A DNA stretch of 64,000 nucleotides from Treponema sp. (GCA_009777735.1 WRLF01000005.1:95586-159585); one strand, 5' to 3'. Numbered from the stretch's first letter, positions 36,092 to 45,633 are shown. A program made the numbers and translations. The notes: generated by a model from the letters alone, not told the origin.

Positions 36092-36672
36092 ATTTATTCT
36101 TAATTTTCATTGGAGCCGCATTAATAAACAATTATGTTCTAACGCAATTCCTGGGGATGTGCCCTTTCTTCGGCGTTTCCAAAAAAACTGAAATGGCTCT
36201 TGGAATGGGAATTGCGGTCATATTTGTGATGCTGCTTGCTTCTGTATTAACCCATCTTTTCTATCACCTCGTACTGCTGCCACTGAATATTACCTATCTG
36301 CAAACCATTGTGTTTATTCTGATAATCGCTTCGGCTGTTCAGTTTGTTGAAGTGTATCTAAAAAAAACATTTTATTCTTTGTATGCGGTTTTGGGTATTT
36401 ACATTCCCCTGATTACGACAAACTGTGCGATTTTGGGCGTTACCCTTATCAACATTCAAAACGACCATACATTTATGGAAGCAGTCATAAACAGCATTGG
36501 CGCCGGAACCGGTTTTTTGCTTGCACTGATTTTACTGGCCGGAATACGTGAAAAATATGATAATAACACTGACATTCCTTTTGTATTCAGGGGTTTTCCT
36601 CTTGCATTATTTTCCGCCGGAATTATGAGCATCGCCTTCATGGGATTTCAGGGACTGGTATTGGGAAGATGA
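36088..36672 (+). CDS. rnfA: Rnf/Rsx-type electron transport subunit A
   Basis: 194 residues, six helices, with the RnfA/NqrE pattern: N-N-Y-V-L-T-Q-F-L-G-M-C-P-F-F-G-V-S (about 14-31) and I-P-L-I-T-T-N-C-A-I-L-G-V (about 108-120). The two Cys regions pair with those of RnfE to hold a membrane-embedded cluster. GTG start in a GTGA overlap with rnfE, so the two are made in equal amounts. PhoH follows 7 nt after the stop, so the pair is probably read into the RNA-processing operon downstream. Confidence 0.92.
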   Translation: MNLFLIFIGAALINNYVLTQFLGMCPFFGVSKKTEMALGMGIAVIFVMLLASVLTHLFYHLVLLPLNITYLQTIVFILIIASAVQFVEVYLKKTFYSLYAVLGIYIPLITTNCAILGVTLINIQNDHTFMEAVINSIGAGTGFLLALILLAGIREKYDNNTDIPFVFRGFPLALFSAGIMSIAFMGFQGLVLGR

Positions 36673-36679
36673 CATAAGT

Positions 36680-37630
36680 ATGGAGGATAGTGTTACTATC
36701 GTACTTGACAGCGTAACCTTATTGTCAGGAATATGCGGAGCAAACGACGGAAACCTGAAGATCATGGAGAATTCTCTGGGAGGGCGTATTGCCGCCAGAG
36801 GCAACGAAATAACACTGGATGGCGCTGATGAAACCGGCATCCTGCATTTTAAGACTATGATGGACAGTCTTATTTCGGTTGTCCGTGAAGGGGAAATTCC
36901 TTCGCCTGAATATGTTGCAGCACTTGCTCAAACGCTGAGTCCGAACAATTTAAACGATGTTATGCATAATGCGGCAATTCAAATCCCCCACGGATTCCGG
37001 CGGGTGTATCCGAGGGGCAGGGGGCAGGCAGCATACATTCAGGGCATGAGGAGCTGCGATATAACATTTTGCATCGGGCCTGCGGGAACGGGTAAAACAT
37101 ACATTGCCGTTGCCGAAGCGCTTAGGCTGGTGCTGTCAAAAACCCAGCGAAAACTGGTGCTTACCCGGCCGGTGGTCGAGGCAGGCGAGAGTCTTGGTTT
37201 TCTCCCCGGCGACCTGGCTCAGAAAATCAATCCCTACCTGCGCCCTTTGTATGACGCTATGGAATCGCTGGTTCCTTATGAGATCATCCGCAAAATGGAA
37301 GAACACAGAACTATTGAGATTGCGCCTCTTGCTTATATGCGAGGACGCAGTTTAAATGACTGTGTGGTTATTCTGGATGAAGCGCAAAATACCACGAAAG
37401 AACAGATGAAAATGTTCCTTACCCGTATCGGCTCAGGGGCTCGGGCGGTAATTACCGGAGATGCAACGCAGGTAGACCTGCCCAAAAGAACCGAATCGGG
37501 GCTTTTGCATGCAGTAGAAGTACTGCGTAATGTAGAGGGACTCCATTTTGCCTGGCTGCACACCGCCGATGTTGTACGTAACCCTCTTATAAAAAAAATA
37601 ATACAGGCTTATGATGATAGAGATGCCTAA
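36680..37630 (+). CDS. phoH: PhoH-like P-loop NTPase (YbeZ type)
   Basis: 316 residues with an N-terminal KH-like region (about 20-95) and the PhoH ATPase: Walker A GPAGTGKT (about 133-140), R-P-V-V-E-A-G-E-S-L-G-F-L-P-G-D, Walker B V-I-L-D-E-A-Q-N, and T-G-D-A-T-Q-V-D-L-P. It is a putative RNA helicase-like partner of YbeY in rRNA maturation and quality control. It heads the conserved block phoH, 7TM-HD, ybeY, corC. It overlaps the next gene by 20 nt. Confidence 0.93.
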   Translation: MEDSVTIVLDSVTLLSGICGANDGNLKIMENSLGGRIAARGNEITLDGADETGILHFKTMMDSLISVVREGEIPSPEYVAALAQTLSPNNLNDVMHNAAIQIPHGFRRVYPRGRGQAAYIQGMRSCDITFCIGPAGTGKTYIAVAEALRLVLSKTQRKLVLTRPVVEAGESLGFLPGDLAQKINPYLRPLYDAMESLVPYEIIRKMEEHRTIEIAPLAYMRGRSLNDCVVILDEAQNTTKEQMKMFLTRIGSGARAVITGDATQVDLPKRTESGLLHAVEVLRNVEGLHFAWLHTADVVRNPLIKKIIQAYDDRDA

Positions 37631-39875
37631 ACAGATTATCAGTAACTTATATAGAAAAACTCTTGGTATAATCAGGCGGTATTTGCCTGATTATCTGCCG
37701 CGTTTGGGACGTATTTCCGGTATTGTTTGCCTGTGTTCATTTGCCGCCACTGTAGTTATTACTGTATCACATATAAACATGAACATGGAAGGCTTGGGGG
37801 ATCTGAGCGATTTTGAAATTGGCAGGGTTGCGGAAAGAGATATTATTGCCGAGCACTCGTTTTCCTACATAGACGAAAATGCAACACGTCTGCGGATGGA
37901 AGCTCAGGAGCATCTTGTTCCTGCTGTATTCCGGTATTTTGAAACAGTTGCAGATGAATCACTGCAGGCATGGAATGCGTTTTGTGATTATGCCGATAGC
38001 CTGATTGAGGAAGGACTCTCGCAATCCTCGGTATTGCTGGCTTTACAGGCAGAGTATCCGGCGCGGTTTCCTACAGGGATTATAGCGGCTTATTTATCTG
38101 CTCCGGACCGGGCGGTGTTCAGGGAATACGGCTTAGAGGTATTGAGTGCGCTTTACGCAAAAGGCGTATACACAATGGAACTTACGGATTCAACTCTGTA
38201 TAACCCGGACATGGTTGAATTGCTTTTCACAAGAAGCGGGAGAACCGAAAGAGAACGTGTTATCCGCAGCACCATAACCATGCTTACCAACGCCGAAGAT
38301 TCTATAACGCAATTTTCAGAACCATTACCTTCCGGATTCAGGGATTTGGCTGCAGGCCTTCTCAGGCCGTTTGTCCGTGAAAATGTACTTTTTTCACCTG
38401 AAGATTATCAGATGCGTGTTACGGAGGCAATGGAACGCGTTTCCGACGTAGTCATATATATCGAAAGGGATAAACCTATAATCAGGAAGGGTTTTATTAT
38501 AACTGCCCAGGAAATGCTTGATCTGGAAGCATACTATTCTACGATTCCCGCAATGAATCCCAGCAATATTATCGGGCTTGTTTTGCTTTTCGCCCTGCTG
38601 TATTCACTGTTTATTGTTTTACAGGATAAGCTGATACAGCACCGTAAACTTACCGTAAGCGAGAAAAACCTGTTTTTTATCCTGATATTCCTGTACATTG
38701 CCGGAGCCGCGTTCGCGAAAGGCCTTGTCCCAATCTTAAGCCCTTTCCCGGTCTCCCTGTTTTTCCCTACTGCCCTGATGGTAATGATTCCCGCTGTTTT
38801 TATGGGGCCTCTATTTGCGCTTGCAATGGCAATGGCTTTTCCATTAAGTGCCTGTCTTGCAGGTTTTTTCGATATCCCTTCGTTATTGTTTGCCCTTACA
38901 TCGGGACTTGCCGCTTCTGTTGTTCTGCGAAAAGCCGAAAAACGAATGGACATTATTAAAGCCGGGTTGATTATTGCCGCCGTTAACTGTGTTGCGGTAA
39001 TAGTTGTTCAGTTGATGTGGACAACACATTTTTTCGGATCACACATAATGCTTTTGGGAGCGGCGCTCAACGGCATAGTATCGGGGATGCTGTTTCTCGG
39101 TGTTCTGGCACCGCTTGAACATGCCCTGAATACTGCCACTACTTTCAGGCTGATAGAACTTTCCGATCTTAATGCTCCCATTTTACGTAAGCTGTTTACC
39201 GCTGCACCCGGTACTTACAGTCATTCGGTTATGGTAGCAACCCTTGCAGAGCAGGCTTGTCAGGACATTGGAGCGAACGCACTTCTTGCCAGGGTAGGTG
39301 CCTATTACCACGATATTGGCAAAATGGATAACCCGAATTATTTTGCGGAAAACCAGACAAACTATAACCGCCATGATGACATAGCGCCCAGGCTTTCCGC
39401 CACGGTTATACGCAGTCACCTGAAAATCGGGGTCGAAAAAGCGAGAAGCCTCGGCCTGCCCGAAGATGTTATTAATATAATAGCTGAACACCACGGCAAT
39501 TCGCTTATCACCTGGTTTTATAATAAAGCGGCTAAGCAGGAAGAACAGGTTAATTCCGAAGATTTTTCCTATCCCGGCAATCCGCCGCGTTCCAGAGAAT
39601 CTGCGATTGTCATGCTTGCCGATATTACCGAAGCTGCTTTACGCACATTAAAAAAGCCAACTGTGGCAAGAATGGAAAAATTTATTCAGCAATTATTTGA
39701 CTCCAAAGTTGAACATGGACAGCTTGCCCTCTCTGATCTTTCGTTCCGTGACCTGGAAATAATCAAAAAAGCTTTTATAAAAGTATTGGCGGGTTATTAT
39801 CATTCCCGGATTGAATATCCCAAAACAACTTCCGAATCAAAAGCAACTTCCGAATCAAAAGAAGGAAACGGATGA
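37611..39875 (+). CDS. pgpH: 7TM-HD family c-di-AMP phosphodiesterase (PgpH/YqfF type)
   Basis: 754 residues: one N-terminal helix (about 33-52), a 250-residue extracellular sensor domain, seven helices (about 320-505) and a cytoplasmic HD domain with the metal site A-Y-Y-H-D-I-G-K-M-D (about 565-574) and E-H-H-G-N. PgpH-type proteins hydrolyse cyclic di-AMP. The tail carries an 18-bp direct repeat (39826-39861, giving T-S-E-S-K-A-T-S-E-S-K). Starts at ATG 37611 inside the phoH end; ATG 37623 is possible too. Its stop overlaps the ybeY ATG (ATGA). c-di-AMP specificity is inferred from the family. Confidence 0.9.
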   Translation: MMIEMPKQIISNLYRKTLGIIRRYLPDYLPRLGRISGIVCLCSFAATVVITVSHINMNMEGLGDLSDFEIGRVAERDIIAEHSFSYIDENATRLRMEAQEHLVPAVFRYFETVADESLQAWNAFCDYADSLIEEGLSQSSVLLALQAEYPARFPTGIIAAYLSAPDRAVFREYGLEVLSALYAKGVYTMELTDSTLYNPDMVELLFTRSGRTERERVIRSTITMLTNAEDSITQFSEPLPSGFRDLAAGLLRPFVRENVLFSPEDYQMRVTEAMERVSDVVIYIERDKPIIRKGFIITAQEMLDLEAYYSTIPAMNPSNIIGLVLLFALLYSLFIVLQDKLIQHRKLTVSEKNLFFILIFLYIAGAAFAKGLVPILSPFPVSLFFPTALMVMIPAVFMGPLFALAMAMAFPLSACLAGFFDIPSLLFALTSGLAASVVLRKAEKRMDIIKAGLIIAAVNCVAVIVVQLMWTTHFFGSHIMLLGAALNGIVSGMLFLGVLAPLEHALNTATTFRLIELSDLNAPILRKLFTAAPGTYSHSVMVATLAEQACQDIGANALLARVGAYYHDIGKMDNPNYFAENQTNYNRHDDIAPRLSATVIRSHLKIGVEKARSLGLPEDVINIIAEHHGNSLITWFYNKAAKQEEQVNSEDFSYPGNPPRSRESAIVMLADITEAALRTLKKPTVARMEKFIQQLFDSKVEHGQLALSDLSFRDLEIIKKAFIKVLAGYYHSRIEYPKTTSESKATSESKEGNG

Positions 39876-40366
39876 ACCGGGTAGCTTTGAGCGCCGAGGA
39901 TGTGCCTTTACCTGAATGGAGCAAAACTCTGAAAAGCTATACCGGTAAAGTTCTCGCTGAACTGGGAAAAGACAAGTGGGATCTTTCAATTTTGTTATGC
40001 GGTGATAAAACAATCACAAAACTCAACAGGCAATACCGGGGAAAAGATGAATCGACAGACATTCTTTCGTTTGCATTGGATGAAGGATTATTATTCCCTG
40101 CGGCAGGGAAGGGCAATTCCTGCCGCCGCCTGCCCGGTGATATAGTCATTTCGCTTGACACTTTACGGGAAAATGCCCGCCGGTTTAAAATTAGTGAAGA
40201 CGAGGAGTTACGGCGCCTGCTAATTCATGGTATTCTGCATCTGGATGGCATGGACCATGTAAGTAATAAAAAAACAGAGCCGATGCTGTCACTTCAGGAG
40301 GAAATATTGGCTAAACTTTCAGGAGAGAGTATAATTAACACAATACATAAAAGAGGTTATGCATGA
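39872..40366 (+). CDS. ybeY: Endoribonuclease YbeY (16S rRNA maturation factor)
   Basis: 164 residues with the invariant zinc site HGILHLDGMDH (H119, H123, H129) near the C-terminus and R-G-K-D-E-S-T-D-I-L-S-F in the core. YbeY is a single-strand RNase acting in 16S 3'-end processing and ribosome quality control. ATGA overlaps at both ends couple it to the 7TM-HD gene and to corC. A small extra loop, P-A-A-G-K-G-N-S (about 76-83), interrupts the core strand. Family certain. Confidence 0.95.
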   Translation: MNRVALSAEDVPLPEWSKTLKSYTGKVLAELGKDKWDLSILLCGDKTITKLNRQYRGKDESTDILSFALDEGLLFPAAGKGNSCRRLPGDIVISLDTLRENARRFKISEDEELRRLLIHGILHLDGMDHVSNKKTEPMLSLQEEILAKLSGESIINTIHKRGYA

Positions 40367-41106
40367 AAGGGCCTTTTTCGGGCATTTTCAATAAAAAAAC
40401 CATTAATGACCTTGAAGAAGACCAGCAGGAAATGATCCGCGGTGTAGTGGAACTTTCAGGCACTACAGTCAAGGAAGTAATGGTACCCAGGACAGATACG
40501 GTTTTTCTGTCTGTTGATGCGGCACGGGACGATCTGCTTTCGGTCATTGTAGAGAACGGATACTCGCGTTTTCCCGTTTATGAAGAAACAATTGACAATG
40601 TAATCGGAATTCTCCATGTGAAAGATGTACTCAAGGTTTTAGTGGAAGATACCCCTTTTGATATACGGTCGCTCGTCCGTAAACCGTTTTTTGTGCCTGT
40701 TTCCAAGCACATTGACGATCTTTTAAAAGAACTTCGCCGCATGAAAGTGCACATTGCAGTTGTCGTGGACGAATATGGCGGTGTTTCCGGCATTGTCTGC
40801 ATGGAAGACATTATAGAAGAGATTGTCGGCGACATTCAGGACGAATTTGACCATGAAACTGAGGATATATTGCAGGTAAGCGAGGGTGCATGGCTGTGTG
40901 ATGCACGTGTAAACTTGAGCGATCTGGCTGAAGAAACCGGGCTGGATCTTCCGGTTGATGATTTTGATACGCTCGGCGGTTTTGTGTTTGACCTTTTTAA
41001 CAAAATACCGGTCAAATATGAAAAAGCAGAGTATAAGGGAAATGAAATAATTGTACAGGAGATGGACGGTCATAAAATAAAATCAGTCAAAATAGTCAGT
41101 GTTTAG
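40363..41106 (+). CDS. corC: CorC/HlyC-type CBS-domain protein (YbeX type)
   Basis: 247 residues: two CBS domains (about 27-85 and 95-150, the second with V-V-D-E-Y-G-G-V-S-G-I-V) and the C-terminal CorC_HlyC domain (about 165-247, with F-D-T-L-G-G-F-V). No membrane part, unlike full hemolysin-type transporters. YbeX-like proteins act in ribosome metabolism and Mg2+ balance and are regular partners of YbeZ and YbeY, as in this operon. Begins in an ATGA overlap with ybeY and ends the block. Confidence 0.9.
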   Translation: MKGPFSGIFNKKTINDLEEDQQEMIRGVVELSGTTVKEVMVPRTDTVFLSVDAARDDLLSVIVENGYSRFPVYEETIDNVIGILHVKDVLKVLVEDTPFDIRSLVRKPFFVPVSKHIDDLLKELRRMKVHIAVVVDEYGGVSGIVCMEDIIEEIVGDIQDEFDHETEDILQVSEGAWLCDARVNLSDLAEETGLDLPVDDFDTLGGFVFDLFNKIPVKYEKAEYKGNEIIVQEMDGHKIKSVKIVSV

Positions 41107-41115
41107 GGGATTCGT

Positions 41116-41160
41116 CTCTGCTGCGCAGAGCCGTTCGATTAACAATGCCGCTAAAGCGGC
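41116..41160 (+). other. Tandem hairpins between corC and the TPR gene
   Basis: CTCTGC-TGC-GCAGAG (41116-41130) and GCCGC-TAAA-GCGGC (41147-41160) lie one after another in the 121-nt gap. A weak CGG...CCG-ATTTTT (41182-41200) follows and could end transcription of the corC operon. No promoter for the next gene is clear. Confidence 0.4.
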
Positions 41161-41227
41161 GAAGATTAAGGTTAAAAAAACCGGGCATTTCGCCGATTTT
41201 TAATATAGGGTGGGGAGGGATTAAGTA

Positions 41228-43216
41228 TTGAGAATCAAAATTTTACTCTGTTGTACATTATTTTTCACGCTATTCTGCACAGAGCTGCTCATAGCTCAGA
41301 CAAGGTCAAATCCGGCCGAGGCAGCCAGGCTCTTTGAACGCGGCAGAAGCTTCATGGCGCAGGAAGATTGGTATTCGGCTGCAGAATCTTTTCTTGATTG
41401 TATACGGCTTAACCAGGCTCACGCAGAAGCTCATGCCGATCTTGCCGAGTGCTATTACGAATTGGGTGAATTTGACGAAGCTCTGACCTGGGTACGCAGA
41501 GCCAGAGCCCTTTCCCGGACGAACACAACTGTTGCCAACCTGGAAGCATTTACTCTCATAGCTCTGGGCCGCCTTGACGAAGCTTCGAGGGTTATTAATG
41601 AGGTTCTTGCCCGGGAACCGTATAACCGGGAAGCGTTGTTCGCTGCAGGCGAGCTTGATATTGCACGCGGAAGGCCCTCTGAGGCCCTGATTCGGTACCG
41701 TGAAGCGGTACGCCGTTTCCCCGACGACCGGCGGCTGTTGATATCGCTAGCACTGGTTTCCGGCTCAATGGGCGATAATGTTACAGCGCTGTCGTTTATT
41801 AATCGCGCTCTTCAACAACATTCCGGTGATTACCGGGTATACTACTATGCCGCTTACACCTACGCCCGTGCGGACAGGCTGGCTGATGCTGCATCACATG
41901 CGGTTCAGGCAATTACGATCAGGCCCAATCATACACCATCTTTAAGCCTTCTTGCCAATATCCGTTACCGCAGCGGGCAGTATAGCGAGGCAATACAGCT
42001 TGCCGACCAGTTAATTTCAGCTAACCGCAATGACATGGGCGCATGGTACCTTAAAGGGCTTTCCACTGTCCGCCTTGGCCGTGGTGACGAAGCTATTGCC
42101 ATACTGGGTAATGCTTTGGCTATTGATCCAAATCATGAATTTATCCGCGCCGTCCTTGCCGAAACTCTTATCGCAAATACATCTCTTGAAGACCCACGCC
42201 GTTCCCGCTGGGCTGCCTGGCACTTTAATCGCGGCAGGGATTTCCGGGGCCGAAACCTGATAGAACAATCTCTATTTGAATACCAGCGGGGCTTGCGTAT
42301 TAACCCATACGCGCAAGAACGGCGCGAATACGCCGATCTGCTGCGGATGCAGGGGTATCCTGCCCGTTATCTTGAAGAACTTCGTTTCCTGCGGGATATG
42401 GGACATGGTGATCGCAGCCTGAACGATGCGGTGGAATCATTCACTTCGCTTACATCAAACGCACTATTCCTCCGCTGGCAGGTAAACCCGGTAGAACTTA
42501 ACGGGCGGCACTGGAACATTGCTGTTTTTTCTGTTGCCGGGCAATCCAGTTTTATCCATGCTGACGCGGGTACTGTCGCCGCTTCGTTTGTGAAGGAAAT
42601 ACTGGTACATAATCGCTCTGTTTCCGCTATGGACCTTGAATTGCGGCAGCCGTCATTTTCGCAGGCTTACAGAACAGCTCGGGAAGCAAATGCCGATTAT
42701 TTCCTCGTTCTTTCAACCATGGAAAATGAGCGTGACATTACCCTGCGCGGTGAACTGTTTGTTGGCAGAACCGGCGCCCCCGCCGGTGTTTTTACTACCT
42801 ACCGGACCGGCGCGGACCGTCTGCGCAACGCCTCCCGCGGCATTGCCGATCAGCTCAGCGCTTCGCTTCCTCTGCGCGGGAGGCTTGTCGTACGGCGGCA
42901 GGCGCAGGGCCTCATTGACAAAGGTAGGGCAGACAGAGTACGGGTCGGGGATGTATACGACATTGTCAAGAGCGGCCGATCTCAAATTGCCAACACGGGC
43001 ATCGGGTTGACGTATGCCGCCGATGATATCGTCGGCAGCATCACCATTCAAAATGTTGACGAAGAAGTGGCTGCCGGCTTGCTTACCCGAAACGGGTTTT
43101 TCGACCGCATTGAAGAAGGTGACGAAATTATTTTCCGGGTCCCCGGAAGTACGAGAACCGAACAGGAAACAGGAGCAAACCCGGAATTACGGGCTCTGTT
43201 ACGGACGCTGCGGTAG
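41228..43216 (+). CDS. Exported TPR-repeat protein with C-terminal beta domain
   Basis: Signal peptide (about 1-22, ending IAQ), then ten or so tetratricopeptide repeats to about residue 410 (for example A-A-R-L-F-E-R-G-R-S-F-M-A-Q-E-D-W and A-H-A-D-L-A-E-C-Y-Y-E-L-G-E-F-D-E-A). Residues about 430-640 form a different domain, N-I-A-V-F-S-V-A-G then E-A-N-A-D-Y-F-L-V-L-S, reminiscent of CsgG/TolB-like periplasmic modules, but I cannot assign it. TTG start with GGGAGGGA 8 nt upstream. Probably an envelope-assembly or secretion scaffold. Nothing on either side ties it to a pathway. Confidence 0.75.
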   Translation: MRIKILLCCTLFFTLFCTELLIAQTRSNPAEAARLFERGRSFMAQEDWYSAAESFLDCIRLNQAHAEAHADLAECYYELGEFDEALTWVRRARALSRTNTTVANLEAFTLIALGRLDEASRVINEVLAREPYNREALFAAGELDIARGRPSEALIRYREAVRRFPDDRRLLISLALVSGSMGDNVTALSFINRALQQHSGDYRVYYYAAYTYARADRLADAASHAVQAITIRPNHTPSLSLLANIRYRSGQYSEAIQLADQLISANRNDMGAWYLKGLSTVRLGRGDEAIAILGNALAIDPNHEFIRAVLAETLIANTSLEDPRRSRWAAWHFNRGRDFRGRNLIEQSLFEYQRGLRINPYAQERREYADLLRMQGYPARYLEELRFLRDMGHGDRSLNDAVESFTSLTSNALFLRWQVNPVELNGRHWNIAVFSVAGQSSFIHADAGTVAASFVKEILVHNRSVSAMDLELRQPSFSQAYRTAREANADYFLVLSTMENERDITLRGELFVGRTGAPAGVFTTYRTGADRLRNASRGIADQLSASLPLRGRLVVRRQAQGLIDKGRADRVRVGDVYDIVKSGRSQIANTGIGLTYAADDIVGSITIQNVDEEVAAGLLTRNGFFDRIEEGDEIIFRVPGSTRTEQETGANPELRALLRTLR

Positions 43217-43229
43217 GTTCAGGTGTCTG

Positions 43230-43655
43230 TCACCGTTGCGTGACCTTTATTTTATGAAGTACCTGATCGCCATGTACACCGACTACTTCCTCGGTTCGTG
43301 GATGAATCATCAGGTCCATTGCTTCAAGAGGGATAGCGCCTAATAGTATATCATCAGCATTGGGCAAGACGAGGGCGTCACAGTTCGTACTGCGGTTTTT
43401 CCAGCCAACTTCTACAGGACCGGCAAGGCAATATTCTGTTTTTGTTCCGTCAGCAAGAGTACCTTCGTCGGTTTTAAATACCCGTAAACCAAGTTTATCG
43501 CGGGTGGCTTCATTTATTACCAGAGTCCAGGCGCCTGTGTCAACCAATGCCTGGGCAGTAGTTTGCCGTATCTTATTTTCAGTAATAATTCCTTCCCTTG
43601 CTTTTAATACATCGCCGGCATTTTTCAAGGTAATTTCAGTATATACCAATGACAT
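43230..43655 (-). CDS. Retropepsin-like (clan AA) aspartic protease
   Basis: 141 residues, the single-lobe size of retropepsin-like proteases that work as dimers. Active-site motif A-L-V-D-T-G-A-W-T (D39-T-G) and the second conserved strand D-I-L-L-G-A-I-P-L-E-A-M-D-L. Start at ATG 43655, which has AAGGAG 6 nt upstream; the open frame to 43724 adds 23 residues with no support. No signal peptide, so cytoplasmic. Bacterial members of this kind are common in treponemes and cyanobacteria but mostly uncharacterised. Convergent with the TPR gene, 13 nt apart. Confidence 0.8.
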   Translation of the reverse strand: MSLVYTEITLKNAGDVLKAREGIITENKIRQTTAQALVDTGAWTLVINEATRDKLGLRVFKTDEGTLADGTKTEYCLAGPVEVGWKNRSTNCDALVLPNADDILLGAIPLEAMDLMIHPRTEEVVGVHGDQVLHKIKVTQR

Positions 43656-43746
43656 TGCTTGCTCCTTACTAATAATATACCCAATTATTCGGAACAAGTC
43701 CAGAAAATGTCCTTCTGGTGACAATAAGGTAAAAAAGAACAGTATA

Positions 43747-45375
43747 CTAACGCTTCTGTTCCAAGAGAATTAATGACACGCTTTTAACCGGCATCTCAAA
43801 CGTTAGTCGTAATAACCCGTTCTGTATGTCAGCTGTCCGCACAGGTTCGGCAAGTTCCAGGCTTGATTTTTTCTGAATGGCAGCAAGCTGTTCCCCTGCA
43901 GGATAATCAGGACGGCCCTGGTGTACCCATTCGGAATAGGCATTGGAATGGTCTCTGTCGATGCGGTAATGCGTGATGGTACAAGAGCCGTTAAAGGGCA
44001 GGTTTTCGGCAGTCAATTCCATCGGAACACTGCCGTCTGTTGCCCAGGTATCTTCGTGGCAGTAGATGAGGGATTCCAAAGACCGGTTCTCGGTCAGTGT
44101 TGCCCATCCGTTAATTTCCGGTCCGGCGCCGGTACCCCAGTAATCTTTGTATTTCTCCGGATTTTTGGCAGCAGTGGATGTTAATTCCACCAGTTGTGTT
44201 CCAAGTTGTGCAAACAGCCGGAACAGGTTCATGACCGCCTTGTCTATGCCCTGCGTGGAAAACACCCTCGTGCCTTCAAAACACCGTTCACCTTCAAACA
44301 TAAACGCCCATGCAAGCGGCCGTATATCCATGGCAAGTTCATTGGCAAGGCTGTGCAGATTCCGGTATGCCGAGGCCGTGTACGAAGCATAATACTCGGT
44401 GTTGCGGAAATCAAAAGCAGGATTGTCAAAACGGCCACCTGCGGCCCAGCCGTCAGGATCAGCCTCAGAAAGAATGCACTCCAGGTCTCCATATCCGCAT
44501 TCCTTGATGATGGCTGCCCCTATACGAACCTGATCGAGCAGCTTTTTTACCGAGGGAGTTTTTTCCAGAACCTTACTGGTAGTAAAATAATACCCCCCTC
44601 CCTTGGTGTGAAAACTCGTAAAATCAAGCCGTGTTCCGGCTGTTCCCGTTTTATGGTTTTTGCCGTTTTTTGTATGGTGTAAAAAGTCCCGTAAGAAAAT
44701 CGCCGCCGTACCGTTATGATCAAGAGGGCCGCATGTGGCAGGTCCGCCGAAGCGGAGGGAAGGACACACATCGTGAATGGCCGCTTCGGTATAGTCGTAC
44801 AGTCTGCAGAATTCCTCATGGGTACCGGTCCAGTAGAAAATATCCGGTTCGTTCCACATTTCAAAGTACCAGCTTTCCAGTTCAGCCTGCCCGTACCGGG
44901 AAAGCAGGTGTTCAACGAGAGCGCGGATGAGGTTGTACCATTTATCATAGTCCTTGGGTGGCCTTGACCACCCTGTCCTTTTATATTCACTGTAGCGGTT
45001 CCATTGGTTAACCTGCAAATCATCCATGGTTACCAAATCCAGCGGCATAAAACCAATTTCAAAGAACGGCTTGCAGTTATTACCCAGCCATATATCGCAC
45101 ATTGTGTCGATAACCGTAAAATCGTACACCGGATTTCCGTTTGCATCCTCGGTATAAGCATTTGTTGAACCCCATTTATATGTACCGTGGCATGTTCCCG
45201 TGCAGAGCAGGTGATGTGTCCGCACATAATACGGCTTTTCCAGCCGGCCGAATTTCGCAATAAGCTCCATGCCCCCCGGTGAATGCGTATAATTGCACTC
45301 ATCGTACCCGATATAGTTCCAGTTATGGGGGAGAGTTCCTGCCGTTTTTGCCGCATTTACATTGATTTTTTCCAT
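43747..45375 (-). CDS. xynB: Glycoside hydrolase family 39 beta-xylosidase
   Basis: 542 residues, no signal peptide, so it should act on imported xylo-oligosaccharides. GH39 features: N-terminal L-P-H-N-W-N-Y-I-G-Y-D-E-C-N-Y-T, the acid/base Glu in F-E-M-W-N-E-P-D (E176) and the nucleophile in C-I-L-S-E-A-D-P-D-G-W (E304), with an extra C-terminal beta domain from about 400. GH39 covers beta-xylosidase and alpha-iduronidase; the former fits a plant-fibre gut bacterium. Start at ATG 45375, with AGGCGGA 6 nt upstream; the longer frame to 45465 is not conserved. Stands alone, with no transporter beside it. Confidence 0.88.
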   Translation of the reverse strand: MEKINVNAAKTAGTLPHNWNYIGYDECNYTHSPGGMELIAKFGRLEKPYYVRTHHLLCTGTCHGTYKWGSTNAYTEDANGNPVYDFTVIDTMCDIWLGNNCKPFFEIGFMPLDLVTMDDLQVNQWNRYSEYKRTGWSRPPKDYDKWYNLIRALVEHLLSRYGQAELESWYFEMWNEPDIFYWTGTHEEFCRLYDYTEAAIHDVCPSLRFGGPATCGPLDHNGTAAIFLRDFLHHTKNGKNHKTGTAGTRLDFTSFHTKGGGYYFTTSKVLEKTPSVKKLLDQVRIGAAIIKECGYGDLECILSEADPDGWAAGGRFDNPAFDFRNTEYYASYTASAYRNLHSLANELAMDIRPLAWAFMFEGERCFEGTRVFSTQGIDKAVMNLFRLFAQLGTQLVELTSTAAKNPEKYKDYWGTGAGPEINGWATLTENRSLESLIYCHEDTWATDGSVPMELTAENLPFNGSCTITHYRIDRDHSNAYSEWVHQGRPDYPAGEQLAAIQKKSSLELAEPVRTADIQNGLLRLTFEMPVKSVSLILLEQKR

Positions 45376-45526
45376 TTGTATTCCGCCTTTTGCAAAAGAT
45401 GTCTGTCCCTGTATTATACAGCAAAATTTGGCTAATATTTCAGTTGATATTATACAAAATGCCATTGCGTTCAGTTACCGAAAAAAGGCAGCAATGTAAT
45501 GCCCTTTATTAATATGATTAGGCGGG

Positions 45527-45573
45527 TGTCAGTGGCAAACGTGCCCCGTAAGGGGTGCGTTTGGCCGCTGACA
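45527..45573. other. Long intergenic hairpin
   Basis: TGTCAGTGGCAAACG (from 45527) pairs with CGTTTGGCCGCTGACA (45558-45573) with one mismatch and one bulge, and inside it CCCC-GTAA-GGGG closes the tip. No T-run follows, so it is not a simple terminator. It lies in the 295-nt gap between the divergent GH39 gene and the exported protein gene; apart from this and the promoter at 45634 I see nothing in the gap. Confidence 0.6.
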
Positions 45574-45633
45574 GGCCCCGCATAAGTTTACATTTGGCAT
45601 ACATTGCTGTATTAACACAGCGAACAATGGGGG

